Assembly: GCA_036677085.1 (NCBI GenBank)
Contig: JAKFFI010000063.1
Location: forward strand, 7,056 to 71,055
Reading direction: 5' to 3'
DNA: 64,000 bases
Origin: JAGPUQ01 sp036677085
GTDB taxonomy: Bacteria > Pseudomonadota > Gammaproteobacteria > Pseudomonadales > Porticoccaceae
Part shown: positions 32,927 to 40,639 of the stretch, one piece after another
Numbering within the stretch: the first letter of the stretch is position 1
Layout: the number at the start of each line of letters is the position of its first letter
The notes under the pieces: model-generated
Told to the model about the DNA's origin: nothing
Database searches by the model: none
The model's input: only the letters and a program-made list of their open reading frames with translations
Translations under genes and position numbers: made by a program

Positions 32927-33607
32927 TCAGAGTACGTCGTTGGGGTCGATGAGACCGTACTTCACCGTCGCCAGCGCGAGCTCGACATCGTTACCGACAC
33001 CCAGCTTTTCGTAGATCCGGTATTTGTAGGTGTTGATGGTTTTCGGGCTGATGTTGAGCACAGCGGCAACTTCATTGGCGCGGTGCCCGCTGCCGATCAT
33101 CTGGGCGATCTGCAACTCGCGGCGGGACAGTGTCGCCAGCGGCGAACCCTGCTGATCCGGCCTGAGTCCCTTGACCACCATGAGCTGGGCAATTGCCGGG
33201 CTGACGTAGATGCCATCTTCGATCACGGTTTGCAGCGCGCGCTGGATTTCCTCGCGGTCCGCCTGCTTGGTGATATAGCCGGCCGCCCCGGCCTTGAGCA
33301 ATTGGGCGGGATAGGTGTCATCGGCGAATACGCTGACGACAATCACCTTGAGTCCGGGATTGGCCAGCATCAACCGCCGCGTGGCTTCCAGCCCACCGAT
33401 ACCCGGCATGCGGATGTCCATGAACACGATGTCGGGATTCAGGTCGCGCGTCAGGGCAAGCGCCTGCTCGCCACTCGAGCCCTGGCCGATCACCTCCACC
33501 CCCGGCGTGGACTCGATCAGGCTGCAAATCCCCATGCGCACCACATCGTGATCATCGATGACGAGGATCCTGAGCGGTGTGTGGCCAAGTTTGGCATGGA
33601 CGTTCAT
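32927..33607 (-). CDS. gacA: Response regulator GacA (UvrY/LuxR-type)
   Basis: 226 residues. The receiver domain (about 12-130) has the acidic pair in LRILVIDDHDVVRMGI and the phospho-acceptor Asp in DIVFMDIRMPG; the C-terminal LuxR helix-turn-helix is ELQIAQMIGSGHRANEVAAV then NISPKTINTYKYRIYEKLG. The sequence is very close to GacA/UvrY, and the gene directly precedes uvrC and pgsA. In the known circuit GacA activates small RNAs that sequester CsrA, encoded here at 22669. The N-terminus is about 10 residues longer than usual if ATG 33607 is used. Confidence 0.96.
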   Translation of the reverse strand: MNVHAKLGHTPLRILVIDDHDVVRMGICSLIESTPGVEVIGQGSSGEQALALTRDLNPDIVFMDIRMPGIGGLEATRRLMLANPGLKVIVVSVFADDTYPAQLLKAGAAGYITKQADREEIQRALQTVIEDGIYVSPAIAQLMVVKGLRPDQQGSPLATLSRRELQIAQMIGSGHRANEVAAVLNISPKTINTYKYRIYEKLGVGNDVELALATVKYGLIDPNDVL

Positions 33608-33617
33608 CGCCGGTAGC

Positions 33618-34280
33618 CTAGCATCCCCCGGGGTCGCCGGCCATGCTCCGCAGCGCGGCCCACTCACGGATGCTCTGCACGAGACGCAAGGTAATGCTGA
33701 CGCGCGGGCCCTCAACCGCGGGTTCTTTGGGTACGCGATGCCGCCAGTGCCGCTGCATGGGGCCGGCCATCAGCAATAACGAACCGTCCGCGAGGACGAG
33801 TTGTCGGCGCAGTCCGGGCTGACTGCGGTGACGCAGCTCGAAACGGCGCGCGACCCCGAGACTGAGGGTGGCGATCACCGGCTCCGGCCCCAGCACGGCT
33901 TCGTCGTCGCTGTGCCAGTCGACGCTGTCCTGCCCCGAGCGGTAGCAGTTGAGCAGCGCGCTGTTGAAGCGGTGACCGGTGATCGCCTCGACCCGGCCGC
34001 GCAGCGCGGCGAGCGCCGGCGTCCAGGGATGGCTCGTGAGGCGAGCGCCCGAGTAGCCGTAATTGGCGCCGGGATCGCCATACCAGACATTGAGGCGCGG
34101 GATCGGCAGGTACCGCCCGGCGATACGGATCTGGCTCTGTTCCCAGGGCGCCGAGCTCTCCAACTCCTGAAATAGTTCCCCGGCTGCGGACAGGGACAGA
34201 AACTGCGGCCAATGGGTCAGCTCCGCCTCCGGCAGCCGCAGCTGCTGGACGGCGTCAAACGGCAGCGGCGCGGTCGTCAT
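33618..34280 (-). CDS. AlkB-like 2-oxoglutarate/Fe(II)-dependent dioxygenase
   Basis: 220 residues from MTTAPLPFDAVQQLRLPEAE. Seen: RLNVWYGDPGANYGYSGARL, FNSALLNCYRSGQDSVDWHS and DDEAVLGPEP (the HxD iron motif), SLGVARRFELRHR, and RVSITLRLV carrying the 2-oxoglutarate-binding Arg. The order matches the ALKBH2/3-like bacterial group that removes alkyl groups from nucleic acids. The start overlaps the murB C-terminus by 26 nt, and the stop is 10 nt before the gacA ATG. Confidence 0.92.
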   Translation of the reverse strand: MTTAPLPFDAVQQLRLPEAELTHWPQFLSLSAAGELFQELESSAPWEQSQIRIAGRYLPIPRLNVWYGDPGANYGYSGARLTSHPWTPALAALRGRVEAITGHRFNSALLNCYRSGQDSVDWHSDDEAVLGPEPVIATLSLGVARRFELRHRSQPGLRRQLVLADGSLLLMAGPMQRHWRHRVPKEPAVEGPRVSITLRLVQSIREWAALRSMAGDPGGC

Positions 34281-35310
34281 GGCCCGGCCAGTCCACGCCC
34301 AGCACCCGGGGCTCGGGTTCCAGCTCGACGCCGAAACGATCCACCACGTCAGCGCGGATATCCCGCGCCAACGCCAGCAGCGCGGCGGCGCCGCCGCCAC
34401 GATTCACCAACACCAGGGCCTGCTGATCATGCACACCGACTCCCGCCCGCTCGACGCCCTTCCAGCCGGCGCACTCGATGAGCCAGGCCGCCGCCAGTTT
34501 GACGCCGCCGTCCGCGGCCGGGAAGGTCACCAAGTCTGGAAAGCGGGCCACCAACCGGCGCGCCTGCTCCGCATCCACCACCGGATTCTTGAAGAAACTG
34601 CCGGCATTGGGCACTCGCGCCGGGTCGGGCAGCCGCGCGCGGCGCAAGGCTACGACCGCGGCAGCCATCCGCTCCGGCGTGATCTCCTCGGCCGGCACCC
34701 TGGCAAGCACCGCACGCAGGGCGGGATAGGTCAGCACCGGTGCGGCCCGGCGACTCAAGGCGAGGGTCACCGAGGTGATCAGCCAGGCGTCGCGGCCAGC
34801 GCCCTTGAAGAGGCTGTCGCGATAACCGAAACCGCAGTCGGCGCGGGAAAAACGTCGGGTTTTGCCCGTTGCAATGGCGATGGCTTCCAGTGCGACGAAC
34901 CGGCTCTCCAGCTCCACGCCGTAGGCGCCGATGTTCTGAATGGGCGCCGCGCCCACGGTGCCCGGAATCAGCGCCAGATTTTCCAGACCGTACCAGCCGC
35001 GCGCGAGGCAGTAGTCGACCGTCTGGTGCCAATCCTCGCCGGCGCCGACCTCCAGGTGAATCGCATCCCCGCGCTCGGCGACCAGCGCGCGGCCTTGAAT
35101 ACCCACCTGCACCGTGAGCCCTGGCAGATCGCCGGCGAGCACCACATTGCTGCCGCCCCCCAGCACCGTCACCCGCAGGCGTTGGTCGCGGGCGAAGTCC
35201 AGGGCGGCGCGCGCCTCGGCGACATTCTCGACGCGGGCGAAATACGCGGCCCGGGCGGCCAGTGCCAGACTGTTATGGGGCCGCAGTTCGACATCGCGCT
35301 GAATTTGCAT
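34255..35310 (-). CDS. murB: UDP-N-acetylenolpyruvoylglucosamine reductase
   Basis: 351 residues, the longer E. coli-like type I form. It reduces UDP-GlcNAc-enolpyruvate to UDP-MurNAc with FAD and NADPH. Seen: LRPHNSLALAARAAYFARVE, VTVLGGGSNVVLAGDLPGLT (FAD loop), GLENLALIPGTVGAAPIQNI (with GAYGVEL), CGFGYRDSLFKG and PNAGSFFKNPVVDAEQA (catalytic Ser region). It is the downstream member of the msbA-lpxK-kdsB-phosphatase-murB run and overlaps the alkB-like gene. Confidence 0.97.
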   Translation of the reverse strand: MQIQRDVELRPHNSLALAARAAYFARVENVAEARAALDFARDQRLRVTVLGGGSNVVLAGDLPGLTVQVGIQGRALVAERGDAIHLEVGAGEDWHQTVDYCLARGWYGLENLALIPGTVGAAPIQNIGAYGVELESRFVALEAIAIATGKTRRFSRADCGFGYRDSLFKGAGRDAWLITSVTLALSRRAAPVLTYPALRAVLARVPAEEITPERMAAAVVALRRARLPDPARVPNAGSFFKNPVVDAEQARRLVARFPDLVTFPAADGGVKLAAAWLIECAGWKGVERAGVGVHDQQALVLVNRGGGAAALLALARDIRADVVDRFGVELEPEPRVLGVDWPGHDDRAAAV

Positions 35311-35312
35311 GG

Positions 35313-35807
35313 CTATGCCAGCCGATGCCGCGTGCGAATTGCCGCCAGCAGACCGTCGGCCGCCACTTCCGCCAGGTCCAGCACCCGCTCGAAATCGCGG
35401 GTATCACCGGCATAGGGATCCGGCACCTCGAGCGCACCCTGGTAGCCACCGGCACGCAGAAACAGATCGAGCTCGCCGCGATACCAGTTCGGACGCTGGC
35501 GCTCCAGATTGCGCAGATTGGTGTTATCCATGGCCAGGATGTAGCTGAAATTCCGGAAATCCGCCGGCGTCACCTGGCGCGCGCGCAAGTGTTCCAGATC
35601 GTAGCCGCGCTCGCGCGCGGCCCGCTGGGTGCGGGGATCCGGTGGCAGGCCGAGGTGCCAGTCGCCGGTTCCGGCGGAATCCACCCGGATCGCGCCGGCG
35701 AGCCCAGCGCGCTCCACCCGTTGCGCGAACACGCCGTGCGCGGTGGGCGAGCGGCAGATGTTGCCGAGGCACACGAACAGCACGCCGATGGGTCCCGGGA
35801 CGATCAT
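35313..35807 (-). CDS. Low-molecular-weight protein-tyrosine phosphatase
   Basis: 164 residues. The P-loop near the N-terminus (VLFVCLGNICRSPTA, CX5R) and the late acidic VPDPYAGDTRDFERVLDL (DPY general acid) define the family. Acts on phosphotyrosine, often of envelope polysaccharide kinases. It overlaps kdsB by 4 nt and ends 2 bases before the murB ATG, so it belongs to the envelope operon; the kdsB-phosphatase-murB order is also found in pseudomonads. Confidence 0.95.
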   Translation of the reverse strand: MIVPGPIGVLFVCLGNICRSPTAHGVFAQRVERAGLAGAIRVDSAGTGDWHLGLPPDPRTQRAARERGYDLEHLRARQVTPADFRNFSYILAMDNTNLRNLERQRPNWYRGELDLFLRAGGYQGALEVPDPYAGDTRDFERVLDLAEVAADGLLAAIRTRHRLA

Positions 35808-36562
35808 GCACCCTGCCCGAGCAACGCACGTACCCGTTCGAGGTCGGCCGGCGTATCCACACCACCAGGTACCGGCACCAGCGCCTCCGCCACATGGATG
35901 GCGACACCCTGAGCCAGAAAACGCAGTTGTTCCAGGGCTTCAACGACCTCCAACGGCGCCACCGACCAGCGCGTGAAGGCGTGCAATGCCGCTACCCGGT
36001 AGGCATAAAGGCCGATATGGCGCAGCGGCGGGCAGCGCGGGTCGATGCCCCCTTCGCCGCGCAGCACCCGATCCCGCGCCCAGGGGATGGGGGCACGGCT
36101 GAAGTAGAGCGCACGCTCGGCCGCGCACACCACCTTGACCGCATTGGGGTCGGTCAACACATGTTGGTCCACGATGGACTCGCACAGGGTCGCGACGCCA
36201 CAGTCAGGATTCCCTTGCAGATTGGCTGCTACCTGATTGATTACCAAGGGTGGAATCAGCGGTTCGTCGCCCTGCACATTGACCACGATGTCATCGTCAC
36301 GCCAGCCGCACAGCCGCGCTACCTCGGCCAGGCGGTCGGTGCCCGAGGCGTGATCGGCCGCGGTCATGAGAGCGACGCCGCCAGCTGCCGACACCCGGTG
36401 ATGGATATCCTCATGATCCGTCGCAACGATGACGCGGGCGGCGGTGCTCGCCAGCGCGGCCTGCCGTACCCACTCCACCATGGGCTTGCCGGCAATATCG
36501 AGCAAGGGTTTTCCCGGCAGTCGAGAGGAACCGAAGCGGGCCGGGATCACACAATAAAACAT
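35804..36562 (-). CDS. kdsB: 3-deoxy-manno-octulosonate cytidylyltransferase
   Basis: 252 residues starting MFYCVIPARFGSSRLPGKPL. It activates Kdo to CMP-Kdo for lipopolysaccharide inner core synthesis. Seen: IPARFGSSRLPGKPLLDIAG (CTP loop), RVIVATDHEDIHHRVSAAGG, MTAADHASGTDRLAEVARLC and NVQGDEPLIPP. It is 28 bases downstream of lpxK and overlaps the phosphatase gene by 4 nt. Confidence 0.97.
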   Translation of the reverse strand: MFYCVIPARFGSSRLPGKPLLDIAGKPMVEWVRQAALASTAARVIVATDHEDIHHRVSAAGGVALMTAADHASGTDRLAEVARLCGWRDDDIVVNVQGDEPLIPPLVINQVAANLQGNPDCGVATLCESIVDQHVLTDPNAVKVVCAAERALYFSRAPIPWARDRVLRGEGGIDPRCPPLRHIGLYAYRVAALHAFTRWSVAPLEVVEALEQLRFLAQGVAIHVAEALVPVPGGVDTPADLERVRALLGQGA

Positions 36563-36590
36563 AATTTTTTCATCGTATTAAACCGGTTAT

Positions 36591-37598
36591 TTAAATTGAA
36601 TTATCAATCAAATCGAGCAGTTGGTCCCAGCCGGGATCGGTGAGTTCCGCGACCACATCCAGCACCCAGGTCTGGGCGTTGGCGATGGCCTCGCACTTCA
36701 CCGCGTCCTTGGCGGTGATCACCACCGGCAGCGCGTCGGGAAACCGCAGATCCGCCGCGCAGAAAACATGATGGTCCGGCCGGGGGTGCAGGTCGACGGC
36801 GCATCCCAGCGCTTCCAGCGTGGCGCGCAGCCGCTCGGGATTGCCGATTCCCGCTACCCCATGCACCCGCGGAGCCCCGCCCGCATCTTTGCGCTGTTCG
36901 CCGAGAAAAGCGTCCAGGCTCAACCGACGCCCGGAGACGAGATGGCGGAAGCCCAGCGGGCGCAGCTGCATCGGGTAACAGGCCCGCTGCGGCCGATAGT
37001 CACCGCCGTTGACCACTACCATATCCACTTCGTCGAGCCGCGAAGACGGCTCCCGCAACGGACCCGCCGGCAGACAGCGGCCATTGCCGAGACCGCGGGC
37101 ACCGTCCACCACGGCGATCTCGACGTCGCGATGCAGCCGGTAATGCTGGAGACCGTCGTCGGAGAGCACCAGATCGCAGTCACAATTCGCCAGCAGCCAG
37201 AGTACCGCCGCGCGGCGATCCCGGCACACCACCACCGGACAGCCGGTGGCGCGCGCCAGCAGGCAGGGCTCGTCACCCACTTCGTCGGCACCATGGGCCG
37301 GGGTGACCAGCAGGGGCTCCCGACCGACCGCGCCGCCGTAGCCACGGCTGACGATGCCGGGGCGACGGCCGCGCGCGTGCAACCGTTCCGCGAGCGCGAT
37401 CAACAGCGGCGTCTTGCCGGTACCGCCGACACTGATGTTGCCGATCACCACCACCGGCGCCGCAAAGCGCGTCCCCTGGTAGCCCCGCTGCAACCATCGC
37501 CGCCGCCAGCGCGCAACCCGGGTGAACAACCAAGCGATCGGCACCAGCACCAGTCCCCAGCCGCCCGGCCGGTACCAGGCGCGCTCCAGCGCGCTCAC
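36591..37598 (-). CDS. lpxK: Tetraacyldisaccharide 4'-kinase
   Basis: 335 residues. It adds the 4'-phosphate of lipid A at the inner membrane. Seen: an N-terminal hydrophobic anchor (WGLVLVPIAWLFTRVARW), Walker A VVIGNISVGGTGKTPLLIAL, RPGIVSRGYGGAVGREPLLV, DLVLSDDGLQHYRLHRDVEI and the late DHHVF. It overlaps msbA by 4 nt, the standard msbA-lpxK coupling. Confidence 0.97.
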   Translation of the reverse strand: MSALERAWYRPGGWGLVLVPIAWLFTRVARWRRRWLQRGYQGTRFAAPVVVIGNISVGGTGKTPLLIALAERLHARGRRPGIVSRGYGGAVGREPLLVTPAHGADEVGDEPCLLARATGCPVVVCRDRRAAVLWLLANCDCDLVLSDDGLQHYRLHRDVEIAVVDGARGLGNGRCLPAGPLREPSSRLDEVDMVVVNGGDYRPQRACYPMQLRPLGFRHLVSGRRLSLDAFLGEQRKDAGGAPRVHGVAGIGNPERLRATLEALGCAVDLHPRPDHHVFCAADLRFPDALPVVITAKDAVKCEAIANAQTWVLDVVAELTDPGWDQLLDLIDNSI

Positions 37599-39466
37599 GA
37601 CGCGGCCCGCACCTGCGGTTCGAACTGCTGGTGATACAGAGTTGCGTAGCGACCGCCAGCGGCGAGCAATTGCGCGTGGCTGCCTTCCTCCAGAATCCGC
37701 CCGGCTTCCAGCACCAGGATGCGGTCGGCCTTTTCCACCGTGCTCAAGCGATGCGCGATGACGAAAGTGGTGCGGCCACGCATGGCCACATCCAGCGCCG
37801 CCTGAATGTGACGCTCCGATTCCGAATCCAGCGCCGAAGTGGCCTCGTCCAGAATCAAGATGGGGGCATCCTTGAGCAGTGCCCGGGCGATGGCGAGGCG
37901 CTGGCGCTGACCACCGGACAACAACACACCGTCGTCGCCGATCGGTGTCTGAAAACCCTGCGGCAGCGCTTCGATGAACTCCAGCGCACGCGCCTGGCGC
38001 GCGGCCTCGCGCACCTGTTCCGGCGTGTGGCCGGCCAGTTCGCCATAGGCGATGTTGTTGTAGACGGTATCGTTGAACAGGACCACATGCTGACTGACAA
38101 AAGCGATCTGCCGGCGCAGGCTGGCGAGCCGGTAGTCGCTGATCTCCCGGTCGTCGAGCAGGATGCGGCCATGCTGCTGGTTGTAGAAACGGGGAATGAG
38201 GCTCACCAGGGTGGTCTTGCCGCTGCCGGAGGACCCCACCAGGGCGATGGTTTCGCCGGGTGCCACCCGGAAGGAAATCTCGTGCAGGACCGGCACCGCC
38301 CCTTCCCGATACGCGAAAGTCACCTGATCGAACACCAGCGCGCCACTGACGCGCTCCGCCTCATGGGTGCCGGCGTCGGGCTCCTCCACCTCGTCCAGGG
38401 TCTGGAACAGGGTATCCGCGGCGGCCACCCCACGCTGGATGACGCTGTTGACCTGAGTGAGCTGGCGCACCGGCTTGGCGAGCATGCCCGCCGTGAACAG
38501 AAACTTCGTGAAGCCGCCCACGGTCATGTCCGCCAGCATGGTGGGGGTCAGTACCAGCCACATCAGCATGCCCATGATGCCGGCGAGCAGGAGTTGCACC
38601 ACCGGCGTCGACAGCCCTTCGGTGAGCTCCAGCTTGAGACTCTGGCGACGATTGGCATCGCTCGCCCGCGCCAGACGCGCACGCTCGTAGTCCTTGCCGC
38701 CATAGAGATGCATCTCGCGCTGGCCGTTGACCGCCTCGTTGGCGACCTGGGCCACACTGCCCATGGCGGCCTGCATTTTCTTGCCGAGGCGGCGAAACCG
38801 CGCACTGACGACGCTGATGATGAGCGCCACCACCGGCATCAGGGTGAGAAAGACCAGGGCGAGACGCCAGTTCAGGTGAACCAGGTAGACCAGCAGAACG
38901 ACGGTGAGAAAGCCTTCCCGGATAATCACCTTGAGCGCGCTCGTGGTGGCGCCCATGACCTGAAACACATGATAGGTGAGCTGGGCGACGATATGGCCCG
39001 ACATGTTGCCATCGAAGTAAGCGCTCGGCATGCGGGTGTATTTGTCGAAAACCTGGGTGCGCAGGGTGTGGACCACCGACTGGGCGACATAGCTCATGCC
39101 GTAGTTGCCGACCAGAAACCCGATGCCCCGGATCACCGCGATCGTCACCAGCATCACCGGCAACACGACACGCGCCTGCGCCAGCACATCGTCGCCCTCC
39201 ACCAGATAGGCGGCGATCCGGGCCGTTACCCCCGAATCCACCAGCTTCACGCCGAGACCGCCGGTGTCGACGGCCTCCCCGGTCACCTGGGTCAGCACAT
39301 TCACCAGATAGCCGAACACATCGATAAAGGCGATCTCCATGATGCCGAACAGCCACAGACCCAGCACGGAGAGCAGAAATACGGGAACATAGGGCCGCAC
39401 ATAGGCCATCAGTCGCAGATAGATCTGCAGGCTGGAGTGCTCCGGACGCTGGCGGTCGACGGCCAT
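37595..39466 (-). CDS. msbA: Lipid A export ABC transporter (MsbA)
   Basis: 623 residues: a six-segment membrane domain (about 1-345) fused to an ATPase (about 370-620). Seen: Walker A VGSSGSGKTTLVSLIPRFYN, Q-loop FVSQHVVLFNDTVYNNIAYG, signature LSGGQRQRLAIARALLKDAP, Walker B ILILDEATSALD and the H-loop in FVIAHRLSTV. It flips lipid A-core across the inner membrane. The membrane domain has a longer first periplasmic loop than E. coli MsbA (around VTGEAVDTGGLG). It follows exbD by 8 bases, and the genus-wide exbB-exbD-msbA-lpxK order is kept. Confidence 0.95.
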   Translation of the reverse strand: MAVDRQRPEHSSLQIYLRLMAYVRPYVPVFLLSVLGLWLFGIMEIAFIDVFGYLVNVLTQVTGEAVDTGGLGVKLVDSGVTARIAAYLVEGDDVLAQARVVLPVMLVTIAVIRGIGFLVGNYGMSYVAQSVVHTLRTQVFDKYTRMPSAYFDGNMSGHIVAQLTYHVFQVMGATTSALKVIIREGFLTVVLLVYLVHLNWRLALVFLTLMPVVALIISVVSARFRRLGKKMQAAMGSVAQVANEAVNGQREMHLYGGKDYERARLARASDANRRQSLKLELTEGLSTPVVQLLLAGIMGMLMWLVLTPTMLADMTVGGFTKFLFTAGMLAKPVRQLTQVNSVIQRGVAAADTLFQTLDEVEEPDAGTHEAERVSGALVFDQVTFAYREGAVPVLHEISFRVAPGETIALVGSSGSGKTTLVSLIPRFYNQQHGRILLDDREISDYRLASLRRQIAFVSQHVVLFNDTVYNNIAYGELAGHTPEQVREAARQARALEFIEALPQGFQTPIGDDGVLLSGGQRQRLAIARALLKDAPILILDEATSALDSESERHIQAALDVAMRGRTTFVIAHRLSTVEKADRILVLEAGRILEEGSHAQLLAAGGRYATLYHQQFEPQVRAAS

Positions 39467-39474
39467 GCGGACCC

Positions 39475-39906
39475 CTATGGCTGCCCGGCCCCGGGCTCGG
39501 GCTGCTGAGTGGTGATATTGAGGTGGGCGAATCCGGCGTTGCCCGCGGCCTCCATGGCAGTGACCACCGCCTGGTGCGAAGCCTTGCCATCGGCGCTGAT
39601 CGTGAGCGGGGTATCGGTGTTACCGGCGGCAAGTTCGCGGAGTCCGCGCACCAGCGTATCGCGTTGGCGATTGACGAGCGCGATGCCATTGATGGCATAG
39701 CCGCCTTCGCGGTCAACCGAAATTTCGATGCTCTGCTCCGGCGCTTCAGTGGGCGCCACGTCCGCGGTCGGCAGCTGGAGCTTCAGGCGCGACTCCTTGG
39801 TGAACGTGGTGGACACCATGAAGAAGATCACCAGCAGAAACACCACGTCGACGAACGGCGTGATGTCGATGCCGGACTCGACACGTTTGCGCCGCTGAAA
39901 TTTCAC
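39475..39906 (-). CDS. exbD: Biopolymer transporter ExbD/TolR
   Basis: 143 residues starting MKFQRRKRVESGIDITPFVD. A single membrane helix follows (VVFLLVIFFMVSTTFT) with the conserved ITPFVDVVF Asp that takes part in proton use, then a periplasmic domain. It works with the ExbB-like protein to power outer-membrane processes. It overlaps exbB by 4 nt and lies before msbA. Confidence 0.94.
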   Translation of the reverse strand: MKFQRRKRVESGIDITPFVDVVFLLVIFFMVSTTFTKESRLKLQLPTADVAPTEAPEQSIEISVDREGGYAINGIALVNRQRDTLVRGLRELAAGNTDTPLTISADGKASHQAVVTAMEAAGNAGFAHLNITTQQPEPGAGQP

Positions 39907-40538
39907 CCGCGCTTCCGCGTCTCGGCGGGAAGCCTGCGTTCATCGTGCAGGGCATCCACCAGCTTCACGGCCCGCTCCTGCATTTCAACCACCAGATCGT
40001 CGATGCGGCGCTCGAAAAAACGGTGGCAAACCAGCGCGGGGATCGCCACGATCAAGCCCGCTGCCGTGGTAATCAAAGCCTTGGAAATGCCACCGGCGAG
40101 CAACGCCGCATCGCCGCTGCCATGGGCCATGATCGCACTGAACGCCTCGATCATGCCGAGCACAGTGCCCAACAGGCCGAGCAGCGGCGCGATGCTGGTG
40201 ACAGTACCCAATACGCCGACAAAGCGCTCGAGGCCGTGAATCACCTGAGTGGCGGTCTCTTCCACACTGTCTTTCATGACTTCGCGACCGTGATCGGCAT
40301 TGCTGAGCGCGGTGGCAAGAATCCGCCCCAGGGGCGAGGATTCGCGCAATTCCTCGAGCCGCTCCCGCGTGATGCCCTCTTCGTGGACCCAATGCCAGAC
40401 CTGATTCAGCAACTGGCTCGGCACCACGCGCTCCGGACGCAAGGCCAGAAAGCGCTCCACCGCGATCACCAGCGCAATCACCGAACAACCGAGAATCGGC
40501 CACATGACCCAACCGCCGGCAACTATCAGCTCGAACAC
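39903..40538 (-). CDS. exbB: MotA/TolQ/ExbB proton channel family protein
   Basis: 211 residues, three membrane segments: VMWPILGCSVIALVIAVERF near the N-terminus, LGTVTSIAPLLGLLGTVLGM and ALITTAAGLIVAIPALVCHR. The TSIAPLLGLLGTV and TTAAGLIVAIPA motifs are diagnostic. Partner of the ExbD-like protein downstream. I use exbB by context; a TolQ role cannot be excluded from sequence alone. Confidence 0.93.
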   Translation of the reverse strand: MFELIVAGGWVMWPILGCSVIALVIAVERFLALRPERVVPSQLLNQVWHWVHEEGITRERLEELRESSPLGRILATALSNADHGREVMKDSVEETATQVIHGLERFVGVLGTVTSIAPLLGLLGTVLGMIEAFSAIMAHGSGDAALLAGGISKALITTAAGLIVAIPALVCHRFFERRIDDLVVEMQERAVKLVDALHDERRLPAETRKRG

Positions 40539-40607
40539 TCACGATCCTCGATCACAAACGCGTCCGGCATGTTATGACAGAACGCCGAAACATCGAAACG
40601 ACAGGAT

Positions 40608-40639
40608 CTCAATCCCGTTCCCACTCAATCCCGCTCCCA
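40608..40639 (-). repeat. 16-bp tandem duplication of the comEC 3' end
   Basis: On the minus strand TGGGAGCGGGATTGAG (40639-40624) is followed by TGGGAACGGGATTGAG (40623-40608), one mismatch. The first unit encodes the last residues (WERD) and stop of comEC. Confidence 0.87.

Noticed and set aside
30988..32952. 654-codon plus-strand frame opposite uvrC
   Set aside because: Mirror frame of uvrC with no recognisable domain.
37631..39508. 625-codon plus-strand frame opposite msbA
   Set aside because: His/Gln-rich antisense shadow of the ABC transporter.
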